From Schistosoma mansoni (Eukaryota > Platyhelminthes > Trematoda > Strigeidida > Schistosomatidae), in the NCBI RefSeq assembly GCF_000237925.1, contig NW_017386046.1:1-64000 (forward strand): a stretch of 64,000 bases of DNA, given 5' to 3'. The notes below the pieces were generated by a model, which worked only from the letters and a program-made list of their open reading frames with translations, did no database searches and had not been told where the DNA came from. Below, one piece after another: positions 11,864-25,000 of the stretch. Both the position numbers and the translations under genes were made by a program. Every line of letters starts with the position of its first letter. Positions within the stretch are counted from its first letter, which is position 1.

Positions 11864-12220
11864 TGTAGTGGATGTCGAGTCGTGGACGGACTATGATCAC
11901 CACTACTATTCAATTACGCGTACAAATATGACTTGGTTCCCTTGATAGCCCGTAAACCAGAAGGCTTTACTAGTCCAGATCAAGTATATTTATTGGCGAT
12001 CTCGTGGTATCGAAATAATACCGAGACGTGCCAAAGAGTACAAGCGAACAAGCAGTGCGTGAGCAAGCTCGAACCAAACCAGGCGGTATATGGAACAAGA
12101 AGTGAAACGGATACAGTTAAACAAATACAGTAAAACAATCTCTGGTACAATTGGTTACAATAATAATAATTGTTTCTATTATTCCAATCGTGTTCTTATC
12201 GAGACTGGCCGGTCACTACA
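11864..12220 (-). repeat. 5' LTR of Gypsy element C
   Basis: Identical by eye to 9291-9647, with the same TG...CA ends, followed by GATT (12221-12224). It lies upstream of gag in the - orientation, so it is the 5' LTR. Confidence 0.85.
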
Positions 12221-12796
12221 GATTCATGACCGAAAGCCTTCGGTTAAACAAGTCCACTCAAAACAACGTGATCAGCATCCAATTTCGAACACTTAGAAGG
12301 CTATTGATTTTGGGGAATTATTTACAGCTACCGGTGAAACTTGCCATAGAACAAGCATTTGCCAAACTTGTGCTCGTCTTCGTGAACTGTTTCACAATTT
12401 AATGAATTGTTATCTGAATAACTTTTATTACGTTTTGGACTGAGACGGCGTATTAAAGTAGTGGAATTCCTGATGTTCTAGCAAGTCATTTCATCGGATT
12501 TTCCTCCCTTACCGCATAAGGGAGTGAAATCGGTTTGTCTGGAAACGCCAAAGTCTTTATAAGGCTCTATGTTTCTTTTCCGATGAATGTAAGGAAATGG
12601 GCAACAATACTAAAATCCTCATCATCCTCCTTGGTCATAGCCCAGATTTTGAAACTCTCCATGCAATCCTCAAAAGCATTAAAATCTGAATATATATCCA
12701 ACCATTCTATCACAGGCTCCATCGCGACACAAATGTAATATTCAGAAGTATTTGAATTATAGTATGAACTGGTAATCCCAGCAATAACGCAATTTA
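11864..12796 (+). repeat. 933-bp direct repeat of 9291-10223
   Basis: Covers LTR C, the right half of LTR B and the gag N-terminal text of element A. Offset from the first copy is a constant 2573 bp, and the chance open frames in both copies translate identically. It continues past 12796 where the first copy runs into the N gap. Confidence 0.9.
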
Positions 12797-13130
12797 ATCA
12801 AGAAGTATTAGATGAGCACGAACGAATGTATTGTATTTGGAATCCAAAATCAAAACAGTCATCAGTACAAGGGAATCATTGGTTCATTCAAATACCACAG
12901 CTACCTGATTGTAAAACTGCCTAAAACGAGTCCATGACTCTTCTATTAGTGCCACTGAGACAATTATCCAGTTTTCAGCCGGTGCTACATAGTTCATCGC
13001 CTCCATATCTGCCTTCCACATGTTAGGACGGGCCGGCGCAACTGTTTGACAGGCCATCTCTGCCATGAACGTGAATAATATGACTTCATGAACACTTCTC
13101 CCTAGAGGTTGTAGATTACTAAATTAGATG
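12221..13130 (-). mobile_element. Right half of LTR B plus gag N-terminal fossil of element A (right copy)
   Basis: 12225-12332 is the rest of LTR B and 12337-12740 is the gag N-terminal text. 12740-13130 is probably the leader of element A, since it lies upstream of gag on the - strand, but I recognise nothing specific in it. Confidence 0.5.
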
Positions 13131-14075
13131 ATCTATGCTGAATAATTGGTAGCCCACTTGAGTCAGACAGGAATGGCGTGGCAAACAGCTAACTTCGAAG
13201 TCACACCTCGTGGTCAGCATTTAACGTATCACAGTACTATGGCTGCTTTGAAGACTGTATAACACAAAGGATGATATTACAGAAATATATTAGTAAGAAT
13301 GAGCACAGTACCAAATGGGCCAGTCCGTGACATACTATTAACTGATGCGTGTTGGCTGTCCTTGACTTTGACAAGGATCGATGGTCTGTTCGATATTCAG
13401 TGACCCAACTACCGGATGATTTGGCTGGGGCCCCGTGACATTTCACTGGCCCCACAAGGTGGTAGGAAAGTATCCTAATCAATGTACTAATAATTCTCTA
13501 AATAGTACATTTTAAGGCAGATAGAACTAGACCAGCACAAATGAACACATTATACTTAAGTATTATCTCAATTAGGATTCGTAATCAGCGCGTATTTAAG
13601 TACAAAGTAATCGTCATTTTGTACATATACTACATGCAATTGTAAGTACCAAGTGCCATCAGGAGGTCAAATCATACCAAGTTTATGCATTTTCAGGCAG
13701 GCCTCAAAAATGTCTCAACCAGTAAATCGTCGCGATAACATAATATTTCTAGCGATTCGTGCCTCATCATGCATCATTACGATGACATCATTTTCGCTAT
13801 CTGAAGGATGTATGTTAACAGATATAATGTGACTGAACTCAAATCAAATCTAAAACGTCTTGATTTGACCGCTTCTGAGCAACCCTACAAGTCGTCGAGG
13901 TGACGCACCAATCGTTTTATAACGGTTTGACCTTCGAGGACACGGCGACCTCCATCAGTGGATAATACTATTAGATCGTTGCCCCACTAAACTTACCTCT
14001 ACATCGGCGCATCCTAAGTGTTCAACGTTCTGTCATTTAAATAAACCTATTAACTCCGTAACGGTACACATGTAG
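13131..14075. other. Intergenic, upstream of the DUF1757-like gene
   Basis: No coding segment recognised. An 81-codon - strand open frame (13482-13237) matches no family I know. The promoter of the downstream gene should lie in the right part, but no clear element is visible. Confidence 0.45.
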
Positions 14076-17000
14076 ATGGGATCATTATGGGTAAAAAATG
14101 TTTTTAGTGTGCATTTAAGCGAGGAAGAGCTCCAAAGTATCCCACATTTAAAGATTGAACTGCTAACGCATATCGCTCTCAGAACGGTTCAAACTTCATG
14201 TTTTTTTGGAGCCATCATATGTGCCCCGGTGATTACCTTGCTGTCAAGTTTGTTTCTGCAATTTTAGAAATCATTTTCAACTTTAGAACCTAGAACTTTA
14301 AGGTGTTTAACCAGAAGATCAGTTAAATTCGCCACATATGGATTCCTACCCGGACTCACCATTGCCCCAATACTAATGTATGCTCGAATGAAAGATCAAC
14401 CGGACGAAGCATTTTACGACAGGTGCTATCGGCTACGATGCAACAAAAACCAGGTATAGCTAGTATGCTAATATAGGTCATATCCTTCGAATAGCCAACT
14501 TTATTCGTCTAAATTCTACTATCGAATAGTCATTCATTTCTATAAGGGTTCATGATCATGCATATTCAGGAACTGTAGGTGAACTAAACTTACCCGATCT
14601 CCCTATTTTGGGGAAACTTTTGTCCATTCTGGGTAAATTTTGAGGAAGCCGTAATAGAAAACTTTGAGGGAATGACACAAAAACCCCGAAATCCCCTCAG
14701 GTCTGGGGACAATCCTCAGTGTTTAGGTTTCTTCTAATATTTCCTCAGGATCTTATAACACTTTGTTTTTTTCACTAAACTTTTGGGGAAAAACTACCAA
14801 ACTTATCACAACTTTGGGGAAAACCCTAAAATTTACTCAAAGTCCTCCAGTTTCCCCAAAATACGGAGATTTGGTATCTCAACATACGTAAATTAGCATA
14901 CCAGATGCGTTTCAAGCAGTTCATTTAATAGGGTTACCACAAGGACACGTATTTCGTGTCGTAAAACCTTTACTAACTGAAAACTCAGCTTAAAGGAGCT
15001 ACCAGGAAAAACTATTATCTACTTCAGACTTGAATAAGGGGTTTACACAAGTACAATAAGCAACTAGTCTGTTCCGTCAGCATCTTAATCGAGTTTCAGG
15101 AAGTTATAAAATTCTTGAAAACATCACTCGTTAAGTGAAAATATAGAATGTATTCACAAGTATGTCTATAAAGCGAGTATCAGCAGAGTATTTTCCCCTA
15201 GTATTTATAGGAAATAAATGAATCCAAATGGATTTTGTTATAACAATGAAAGTCAAATGAAGATCACTAACAGATTCTGTTCGGAAGTTTATAAACAACT
15301 TTTCAATAAGATGAGGTCAAACCAAACGAAGGAAATTCGAAGTCTAAAGTTATACCTACAGCTGTAGTGATCGCAGTAAGGTGTTTCTCACGAATAACTA
15401 GTATCTCATTACGATAAATGTGAGAGTACGATAGATGGCACACTTCACCTCCCAGAAATTCCAGCACTGGTTTGAAATTCGGGGAGCAAACCCTCTTATT
15501 ACGGTAACAAGCATGTAATGGTTACTTAAAACCTCTAGCTTTCCAGTCGCGCTTTCGGACCAAACTTGTCACTTCCCTTCCAGGTTTCCAGAATCAAAGC
15601 GAGCTAACTCAGTAAACATCAGAAAACCATATTTGGGAGTTAAATTTTCTTCGTAAATGCAATTTTCAAGCATTTAATAGATACTAGATACATTGTCAGT
15701 CCGTGAATACTTTTAAAGCATTCGAAATAACTGACGAATATCGGACGTCGACTTTATCCCATTTTTCTGAGACTAATCGAATGCTTCCAACCTGACCTAT
15801 TTGTACAGAAGAAAAAGGTGATAAATCTCTGTTTGTTATAAGAGATATAAACCTATTTGTGTTCATACACTAATTTGACCCTGCGTCTCGCGATGTAATC
15901 ACCTGCGGTCGCCATCATCTTATTGTGATCGCGTACTTTTATAATGACTAGTAACTATCCCCCACTTTTCAAGACTAATGTTTCTGCTTCACTTCAAAAT
16001 ATAAAAGATGCATATCATTTTCAAACGTCTAGTGCTACATTTTGCAGAAACTCTGGAAGACGTGGAAGCATTCACGTATCTGGGTAGCATTATCGATGAA
16101 CGTGGAGGATTTGATGCAGGTGTAAAGAGGAGGACAGGCAAAGCAATGACTGCATTCCTATAGCTGGAGAACATATGGAGCTCAAAATAACCGTCAACCA
16201 ATATTAAAGTCAGAATCTTCAATATGAACGTCAAGATAGTTATACTGTAGAGAGCTGAAACTTGGAGAACTACCACAACCATCATCAAAAAGGTACAAGT
16301 ATTTATAAACAACTGTCTATGCAAAATACTAAAAGTCCGTTGACCGGATACCATTAGCAACAGCCTACTATAGAAGAGAACAAAGCAGCTTCCAGCTGAG
16401 AAGAAATTTAGGAAAATACGCTGGAAGTGGATAGGACACACAATGAGGAAATCACCAAACTGCATCAGGAAGCAAGCGCTCACTTGAGATCCTGAAGAAA
16501 AACGGAAAAGAGGAAGGTCAAAGAACACACTGTGCTGAGAATCGGAAGCAGACATGAGTAGGATAAACAGTAACTGAGAAGGATTGTCCAGAATGGAGCT
16601 GGATGAAAATGCTGGTGAGCGACCTATGTTTCTCCATGAGGGGTAACAGGCGTAAGTGGCATATTTGTCCTTTCCCTCTGATTGTAATTCAGTCCCATTT
16701 TGAACGCCCATCACAACTTCGCCCACTAAAGTATATCAGACTTTTTTTATCACATGACTCGGTGTTACCTTAGGCTGTTTGCAGTTTATGAGTAGCCTCA
16801 ACATAGGATGGATTAGTTCCATCCTACAAATTTCGCTGTTCTTAATTTGTTCAAATTTATATAGGAGACAAACTTTATGAGGAAAATATTTGCTAAAACA
16901 GGGCAAAGTCTTTACGGTCTAGAGATTTGGTTCTTGTTAACAGCGAATTCTTCAATACAATCGTGTTTACAGGTAAAATGCTACTATAATTAACACTTAG

Positions 17001-17616
17001 AATGAATGTTTTCTGTCGGGATATCAGTAAGTGGAACCTAAATAACATTCAAAACCAAATTTTTGGTTTTTCCAGGAAAGATAGCCAATTGTGTGTTTCC
17101 AGTATCCCTCACTTCAAGAACATGGGTCGTCTTACAACATATTTTCTAGGCATCCATATGAATAGTAACGAATATATTTTTGTGATATCCCAATTAGTAA
17201 AAAATTGTATTAATGACGTTTCGTGACCCAATATAAGTCACTTCTTCAAAGTAAATAAATAATGTTCAATAGGTCGCGAAATGTCGTTAATACAATTTCC
17301 TACTAATCGGGATATCACAAAAATATATTTATTGTTAACTTTCAACCGAATGCTCAATTTATTTGAAACTATCCAGTCTTGGCATTGATACCTACAAATC
17401 CATATAATCACTCAGTAATTCTTTGGTTTTATAATTTTTTTAAAAATTAAGCTTCGTGTAGATCGTTTCAGTTATATCGGTTTGGGATGCGGCGGGATAG
17501 CAGGTTTCGCCAACGCATTTGGGCCAATGCAAACAGCAGTAATAGGAATGATGATTGGAACTGTAGCAGCTGTTTGCTGTAATCAGATTAAAAGTAGCAC
17601 TTCTACACAGAAATAG
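14076..17616 (+). CDS. Small multi-span membrane protein, DUF1757-like, three exons
   Basis: Exons are 14076-14228, 14268-14453 and 17452-17616, all phase 0, giving 167 aa. The start ATG is preceded in frame by TAG. Intron 1 is 39 nt (GTGATT...TTTTAG), a size common near the 5' end of schistosome genes. Intron 2 is 3.0 kb (CAG|GTATAG ... TTAAG|CTTCG). The splice joining exons 2 and 3 gives the block [23 protein letters not shown], and both halves belong to one motif I recall from the uncharacterised metazoan/protist family DUF1757. Hydrophobic segments are at about residues 33-50, 72-92 and two close together at 120-157 rich in Gly/Ala, so four membrane spans are plausible. No function is known to me. 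Intron 2 holds a MITE, an RTE fragment and a hairpin repeat. An alternative is a start in a further upstream exon; the family assignment is from memory. Confidence 0.7.
14593..14874. mobile_element. MITE with terminal inverted repeats, TA target site
   Basis: Terminal inverted repeats of about 25 bp (CCCGATCTCCCTATTTTGGG and, from the other end, CCAAATCTCCGTATTTTGGG) extend with partial matches to about 50 bp. The element is 282 bp and flanked by TA (14591-14592, 14875-14876), as for Tc1/mariner-type insertions. No coding capacity. It lies in intron 2 of the DUF1757-like gene. Confidence 0.75.
14877..16035. other. Intronic sequence without recognised feature
   Basis: Part of the 3.0-kb intron of the DUF1757-like gene. 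Nothing beyond chance short open frames was seen. Confidence 0.5.
16036..16630 (+). mobile_element. RTE-type LINE, C-terminal end of ORF2
   Basis: The + strand reads [19 protein letters not shown] near 16050-16105 and later a block with [20 protein letters not shown] near 16385-16440 and [14 protein letters not shown] near 16495. These are the C-terminal blocks of RTE-clade reverse transcriptases, with frequent stops. The upstream part is absent, as is usual for 5'-truncated insertions. It is the same lineage as the RTE at 56030-62885. Confidence 0.8.
17165..17397. repeat. Head-to-head inverted repeat with hairpin motif (family P)
   Basis: The left arm (17165-17245, - orientation) and right arm (17268-17397, + orientation) share about 57 bp at high identity around GATATCCC.ATTAGTA, separated by roughly 45 bp. 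The family also occurs at 29464-29915 and 34085-34247. Each unit starts with a TGAAGAAG-stem-loop-GAAACG motif. Penelope-like terminal repeats are one possible source; this is unproven. Confidence 0.65.
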
Positions 17617-19030
17617 ATATTGGATGTTTTCGCTAAACTTGTGTTCATTAGTTTCTTTTCTAATAATCTACTAATTTTGGTAGAAGAATGTTTTTACTAT
17701 TTGCTTTGCAGTGATGGGGAAAAATCTTAAAAATGTTGTCTTCTGTAGTGAAGTGCCTATTACATAACTATTTTGATAATCTAGTACTACCCCATTTATT
17801 AGGGTCGACAGTTGAACAGTTCATAGATCTAAATGTTTATAACTGTGGTAATAAAGGTGATAGTTCTCACCTTTCTTCGTATACCGAAGCCTGTCAATTT
17901 TTGGGTCGTTTATCTAAGTATAATCATACCCCTAATGTTGATAATCCGGTATCGGGATCATGCATCCGTCCTGGATAATTGGTCTGACTACGATTCGCTT
18001 TCCAATCCTTTATAATTCAGACACTCGAGACCCTTTTTGCCAGACTGTGTAAAATCAGTTATTAATGTTTGGGGAATACTGAATTTCAAACACGAAAGAT
18101 TGGAAGAGTAAACAGACCAACACAGCAAACCGTTAGACGCATGAAGGACGTACATCTCAGAGCCCATAATTCTTTTGTTGTATACTACGAGCATGCAAAT
18201 TAGTTCTGCCGAAAGTTATATGACTCATTTGACAAAAGTATTAGCACCAAGCGAACAATTCACGTCTAATGTGACAGTTTTAAATATGGCCAATCAGCAT
18301 TGAAGCTCTGATGTAAGCCATGCTCTTGTTATTCTTATAAAGCAATCACATTACTAACTGGTGTACATCGTTTCCTAATCTAAGAAACTCACTTTGACTT
18401 CATTTGAACTATAATATAGTTCGACAAACCATCTTGCTTACCACAAAGACCATTCCATCAATTTTGTAACTCTTGAACTACCCAGCAGATTTTCGCAACT
18501 GGACTTGACTGAGTATATTGTCAGAGTAGTGGCTTGAAAATTCTATTTCCATAGCACCAAGTTGACTTATACCAGGTACCTTTGTAAAACTACTACTCAT
18601 GATTTAACAATAATCCACTTCTATACCTTGATATTGTAATCAGTATTGTGATCGCCTGAACTTCTGAAGTAAGATCAAACACTTCCGTATCAGTAAATCA
18701 ACAGTCGTTCTCATAAAATAAGAACTTATATTATAAATAGCATATTATGTTCTGTCTGTCTACCAATTGGCAGATAGCAATAAATATTCGAAATTATCAG
18801 TCAAGCATTTACTAAAAGTTGATCATATAAGGAAAATAAAGCAAAGTGGGTCTCATTTCATTCAAAAATAACTATAAAGTGGAAAGTAATTGAGAAAGTA
18901 TTTTCATATTCGTCTTCATTTTCATTTGTATTAAAAGGAAAATTGTCTCCGAAAATCAATTTTAGAAGTAGGATATACGTATTTTATCAAAAACAATACG
19001 AATTCTATAAGAAAAGCCAAAATAAATATT
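17617..19030. other. Intergenic between two converging genes
   Basis: 3' flanks of the DUF1757-like gene (+) and the Sox-type gene (-). No repeat family or exon recognised; AT-rich towards 18700-19020. Confidence 0.5.
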
Positions 19031-22000
19031 TCAACTTGGTTGGAAAGACTTTGATGCTCCAAATGTCCATGATTCAATACTTGGCAAGCCGTTAGGGTGC
19101 GTGAAGGTATCTGTACGTAAGGCTGAGTCTTTAGGCGGTAGTTTTGTCTGTTGGCAGTTGTTTATACTTGCAGACTGTAAAGTCGATGGGGAGTTCTCAG
19201 TCGGTAGATTCAAAGGGTCTATAGTCTGTAAGAATTCGTTATTACTATCACAAGAAAACAAAGTGATCTGTTCAAGTTCGTCAAGAGAAGTTCCTGACTT
19301 GCATGTTTCAATATCATTAAAACTGAGTGCTGTGTCAACATTGTCGTTTTCACACTTTGACCTGAGGCTCTCCACGAATAGGGACGTATTTGTATGACGA
19401 CTGGATAACATACCCAGGAATTTTTCATCACCACCATATAAATCCGTAGCAGTAGACTTTTTTTCATCACCAATACCCTGTTTAAAATTTAACAACTGAC
19501 TGTCCTTTCTAACATATTTTGTACTCAGTCTTTCTCTTGGATAGCTTAAATTATGGTTACAGGTGCTTGGCAAGTTGCCATATTGAGATTGAATATTTCC
19601 TAGACTGATTTCCGACAAAGGATTTACTTTATCATGATTAAATCCAATTTTAGAGGGATTCGGATATAAGTATGATGCAGTGCTGCCAGTTGTTTGTGTA
19701 ACAAATGGCTGAAAACTTAAATTAGTCATATTAGTATCCAATAGCATGCCATTTAACATTGATGAATTTGTTTTAATTGGGATTACTGTAGATTGTCTAA
19801 TAACAGTCGCCTTGAGAGGTTCACACAGGAAAGTACGATATATGATTTGCTGTTCATTTGCAAGTTGCCGAACAGTCGGCGAGTGCATATTCAGGATTCG
19901 AATTTCCTTGACTTGATTTTCCTGGCTTAGTGACGATGGCGATATCAGGGATTCAGTTATTCCGTCAATAGTTTGACATGGTATGATTTTATGCAACTGA
20001 CAAGTTACATGTTCGATGTCCCCGCTATCAGAAACTAATAATGTCATTTTTTCGTCGACTTCTTCATTTTCCTTAGAAATATAGTTGTCATTTATAGCAG
20101 GTGATATGAACACTCTTTTGTCATATGGATTGCCAACACGTGTTGTATTGGAATAATTATAATCTACTTTTACTGGTTGGTATAATTCCATATTCAACTT
20201 ATTGTTTACCTGTGAATTTGATTGTAAGTAATTTCTGCGGCAAGTGATAGAGTTAGCAGTAGAGCTTTGGTTTTGTCCAATTATCATCGGTGTTTGGTTT
20301 TGAGGATGTTTTTCGTCAGAATTTTGATTTTTTAAGCGAGTGGAAAAATTCTGATCAACGGGAAATGAAACATTCTCATGATTCATTTTGGAATTATTGT
20401 TATTATTAGATGTCATCGATTTTGATATAATTGGTATGACAATTTCTGACTTGGGAACACGTTCATCAGCTTCAATTTTGTTGTCATCGCTATTTACATT
20501 ACGTGCACGCTTTTTAGGTTTATACTTATAGTCAGGAAATTCTATGGCATGTAACTGTTGCAAACGAAAAGCTTCATCCATGTATTTATCACGCATTTTT
20601 AAATCTAGTTTTCTCCATAGTTGTCCCACTCGTTGACTAATGTGTACGTTAGGTGCATCGGGGAACCAATGCAGTATGATTCTTCGAAGGTATTGGGCAA
20701 AAATCTGTAGTGATTCATGAAGAAGGCAAATAAAATGATATTTATTCGTAAAAATCCACGAGTGAAATTTTGAAATGATCTACAATAAATAAATTCTTAC
20801 ATCGCTTATTCAATTTGAAACTGCCACTAATAAGAAAATCTCTGAACGTACTACTCCCATAACTTAAGCAAGCTTATAATATTAATTATGCAGATTCAGA
20901 TTACGCTATCTAGTTACCACAACTTAACATACGACATCGTTCAAATCAGGATGAGAAAATCAGTTGCTAGAATTTGAATGGTCGATAAAGCACTCCTGGC
21001 TGAACTCCATATGATATACATATATCAGTTATTGACGTGTTACGTATGCATGAACACTGATTACCACGACGCGCTATCCTGACTAGTATTGGGGATGTTT
21101 AGAAGAGAGTTAGGGGCGACCAAACCAAAACGTGGCATCAGAGCATGAAGCTAGTAACTTCTATTCTGAGCAATGTTGGCAGATGCAGACTACTTGGTTG
21201 GGGTCCATGGACTATCGTAACCAATGTTTGGAGACTCTGGGCAACATGGCTCAGAATCGATCGCAATGGCGTAGGTGTATTACACTCTTTATCTCCCCTT
21301 AAACCTTGAGATTAAAATTGCTTCATAACTTCCTTCCTATACTATATCCTTATATACAACCTATCTTTTATATACTACCACCACTAACTTAACTACTTCT
21401 ATGAATCCGGAGTTCATCTTGTTGCGCTTACGAGGTATGGCAACTTGGACCGATGCATATATGTGCCTGGTCCTACGCTGTAGCTGACTGACTGACGATA
21501 TCAGTTATTAAAGAATTGAAATATCAATCCTAATAAAAGGCCACAAGTTAACAGATTTACTCTTTGCATTTTCCTATAACTTGGATTAACTGATATCCAC
21601 TATGCCCCCAAATGCCCTGGTACGGCCAAGAGTGGGGAGAGTCCGCTCTCCCTCTCGAAATGCTCTCACATGGCCACGCGAATATATAGCCTCTGCCAGG
21701 GAAGTCCTACTCACTGCCTTCTCCTAGCACCGGTGTTGTTAACGAAATTGAGAGGACGAAAAGCGAATGTCTGGCGCTTTAACCGGGTTGGTGGACACGG
21801 AAAGTCCACCTATGGGAGTTGGAAAACCCTGATTCTAAACCAATAGTGCACATGGGCTCCAGTATCTTGAAGGAACGAATGGCGTATGAACCAACTGTTG
21901 GTCACCGGCTACCATGGGACTGCATCTCCTCACGATGCTCCACTGCCTTGTGGACTAGACCTTCAGATCAAAGGCTCGGGGTGTGGCCCCCTAAGAAAAC

Positions 22001-25000
22001 CACCTGCTTCAGTCTGGACCCCCGGGCAGTATCACAGCCCTCACACAAATCAAATGAGATTTGTGAGGCGCATATTTATCTGGTGCTTTTTTGTACCAAT
22101 ATTTATGTCTTTAAATAAAATAAAATAATAATATCCACTATTCCTTATCAACACTAAATGTTCTAAATCTAGTACAATTTTCAATTTATTAGTTGGTTCA
22201 TGGTGGTGTATTTTTCAAACATTTAGGAATCTGAGACGATATACAGAAGTTAAATTTAATATTGCTTAGTTCTTTGAATTTCATCGCACTTTCGTTTACG
22301 TGAAATAGGGTTTAGTGACATTATACAATGAAGTACTATGAGGCAGTGCTTTTCTATGTTGACTTGTTCATATATCCGTAAATTACCTGTAGTCGTTTAA
22401 CAATAATGACAATTAGCTCTATTTATCTGATTAAATAAGAGGAAAAAGTGGTTCAACCAATTTCCAAACAGGTTCAGAATAATAGCTAGTCATTATTTCA
22501 AAAAGATAACCAAAGAACCAAATATTTTATTTCAGAAAAACATGGCTACTTATATCAATGGCAGTCCTAACACACCAATGGGAAGATCCACACAATCAAT
22601 ACAAAAATGAATTAAACTTCATCCCATTGCACAAGCTAGGGCGAAATGTGTATCCTGGATTCCACTGCTAGTCGCTATTCATCTCTGCTTATAACGTTTG
22701 TGACTGAAGGTAATTCGCATAGGATGCACATGTACCAATGAGACAGGTCAATTGCAGGCCCAAACTTCAATGGGAAGATTCAAACAACCAAAACAAAACG
22801 AGCTACTTATAAGTAGTTAAAACTTCGTAACACAATTTGGTCCCCTATGTCTCTACAGGTTTGCCATTTTACCAATGGTAGCAAAATAACGAAATTTGCT
22901 AGTAAAGCTATTTACATCGTTGAAATTCCAAAGACAGTGTTGACCATCTATAAAACCTTTGTTGCTGTATCAAAGTTCTTATCTTGAAACTGATTTGTTA
23001 TCAAGTAGAGCCAGTGTATCAGATGAAGAGACTATTTATAAAACATTTCTTTGTTGTTTTTTGATTTTATACTCGTTTTACTAATAGTCCTACTACTAGT
23101 CAGAAATCTATGGACTTACATCAAAGGAGAATTGTCAACAGGAATTCCAAGTGCACGGTATTCAGTTATTTTAAGAAGACTCACTGCCTTGAATGCTGTT
23201 AATTTTGTTATCGTGCTGATGTCGAGTATGACAACTTGTGATTGAATGACACACCTAAATGCTGTCGTGAAACACTATAAGACAGAAAGTCTGTTTACGG
23301 TAACCATGATAATGCGTCAGTCGAAAATTACTTGCTCGTTAGTCGGAGACTCGATAAAATAATTATAACTAACATATCATGAAAGAAGTGTGAAGTCAAA
23401 ACACCTATCTAAAATTCCAGTGACCGATTCAACAAATGATTATTCATCTGAAAATCGCATCTGGAAATGATGCTTAATGTCAATGACTACACCTTCCTGC
23501 TTGACGAATAAAAAATTAGTTGGAAGATAATGTATGAGGTAAATTCTTTGTTAATATAATCTACAAAATTCAAACTTTGCTCTGTAAGTGAACTAAATGT
23601 TCCGAATAACTAAGCAGGAAGTTTAACCATCGAAGATAATACACAATGGAGGCTCTCCGTGTTCAGAGAGCAATGAATGGTCTAGGAGAAATTCATTTTT
23701 TGTATTGGTTGTTTGAATCTTTACATTGACGTTCAGGACTGTAATTTACCAGTCTCTTATTGTCATATGTAAATCCTGTCTGGATTGTCTCGATATTGCC
23801 TCAAGTCGCAAGCATTATAAGCAGAGTGATGGTGGTGATTAGCAGTGGAATCCGGAACGCGGGTTTCGTCAGTGGGAAGATTCAAATAACCAATACAAAA
23901 ATGAATTAAACTTCATCCCACTGCACAAGCTAGTGGCCATCTGGGCTCAGTTGCTGAGGTGGTAACGCGGTGGCGTTTGAAGCCAATGGTGCTGAGTTTG
24001 AGCCTAGGAGTGAATACCAACTCTGGGATGCAGGCACATCAAACTGATGAGTCCCAAATGAGACGAAACGCGCGTCCTGTATTCCACTGCTAACCAACAT
24101 CCGTTTCTACTTCTAATTTAAGAGAAAGTCATAAATATAATCTTTAAATGATTTATACAAAACCATCGTACAGATAACAATCTCTTTCTTTTGGATTGAT
24201 CTCTACTTAAATGCTTGAAAATGTGTCAGCAAATATTTAACTTGAAATAACTTTTACCATCTTACAATGCCAATGTTATGTGCTGTAGGCCTATCAATAT
24301 ACAGAGGTAACGTTGATATACTTATCAACTTTTTAGCTCAACGAATGGCTAAATAATGATGTTTAGAACATAGACTTCATTAATAAAAGTGAATGTAAAA
24401 AGAAAAATAAAATGGAAATCTACAATCCCATTAATTATGATAAAATGTTCATACACTAATTATTACCCTGTAAATAAAATTTACAGGGGAGTTGGAAAAC
24501 CCTGATTTCAAACCAATGGTGCACATGGGCTCCAGCATCCTGAGGGAACAAATAACGTATTAACCAATCGTTAGTCACCGGCTACCATGGGACTGCATCT
24601 CCTTAAGATGCTCCCCTGCCTTGTGGATCAGACTTTTAGGTCAATTCCACGGGTGCGGCTCCCTAAGAAAATCACCTGACCAGTTTGGGCCCCCGGGCAG
24701 TGTCATAGCCCTCACACAAATCAAATGAGATTTGTGAGGCGCATATTTATCTGGTGCTTTTTTGTACCAATATTTATGTGTTCAAATATATAAATAAATA
24801 CCACCATCAAATGAAAGGCCTACTACAAACCTAACGATTCTACGCTGCAACGTGACAGACAATAATGAAGAATCGATTAGAGGAAACAAATAAGTGATTG
24901 TAACAACTAATACCAACCAACTACAATGGAGAATAGTAGGATACAAGCATACGCGAAAAAAAATGAGGTTTTTACAAATGGCAATTACAAAACAGATGTA

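Noticed and set aside
15989-16726. 245-codon - strand open frame
   Set aside because: It is the antisense of an RTE C-terminal region whose sense strand shows clear RTE blocks.
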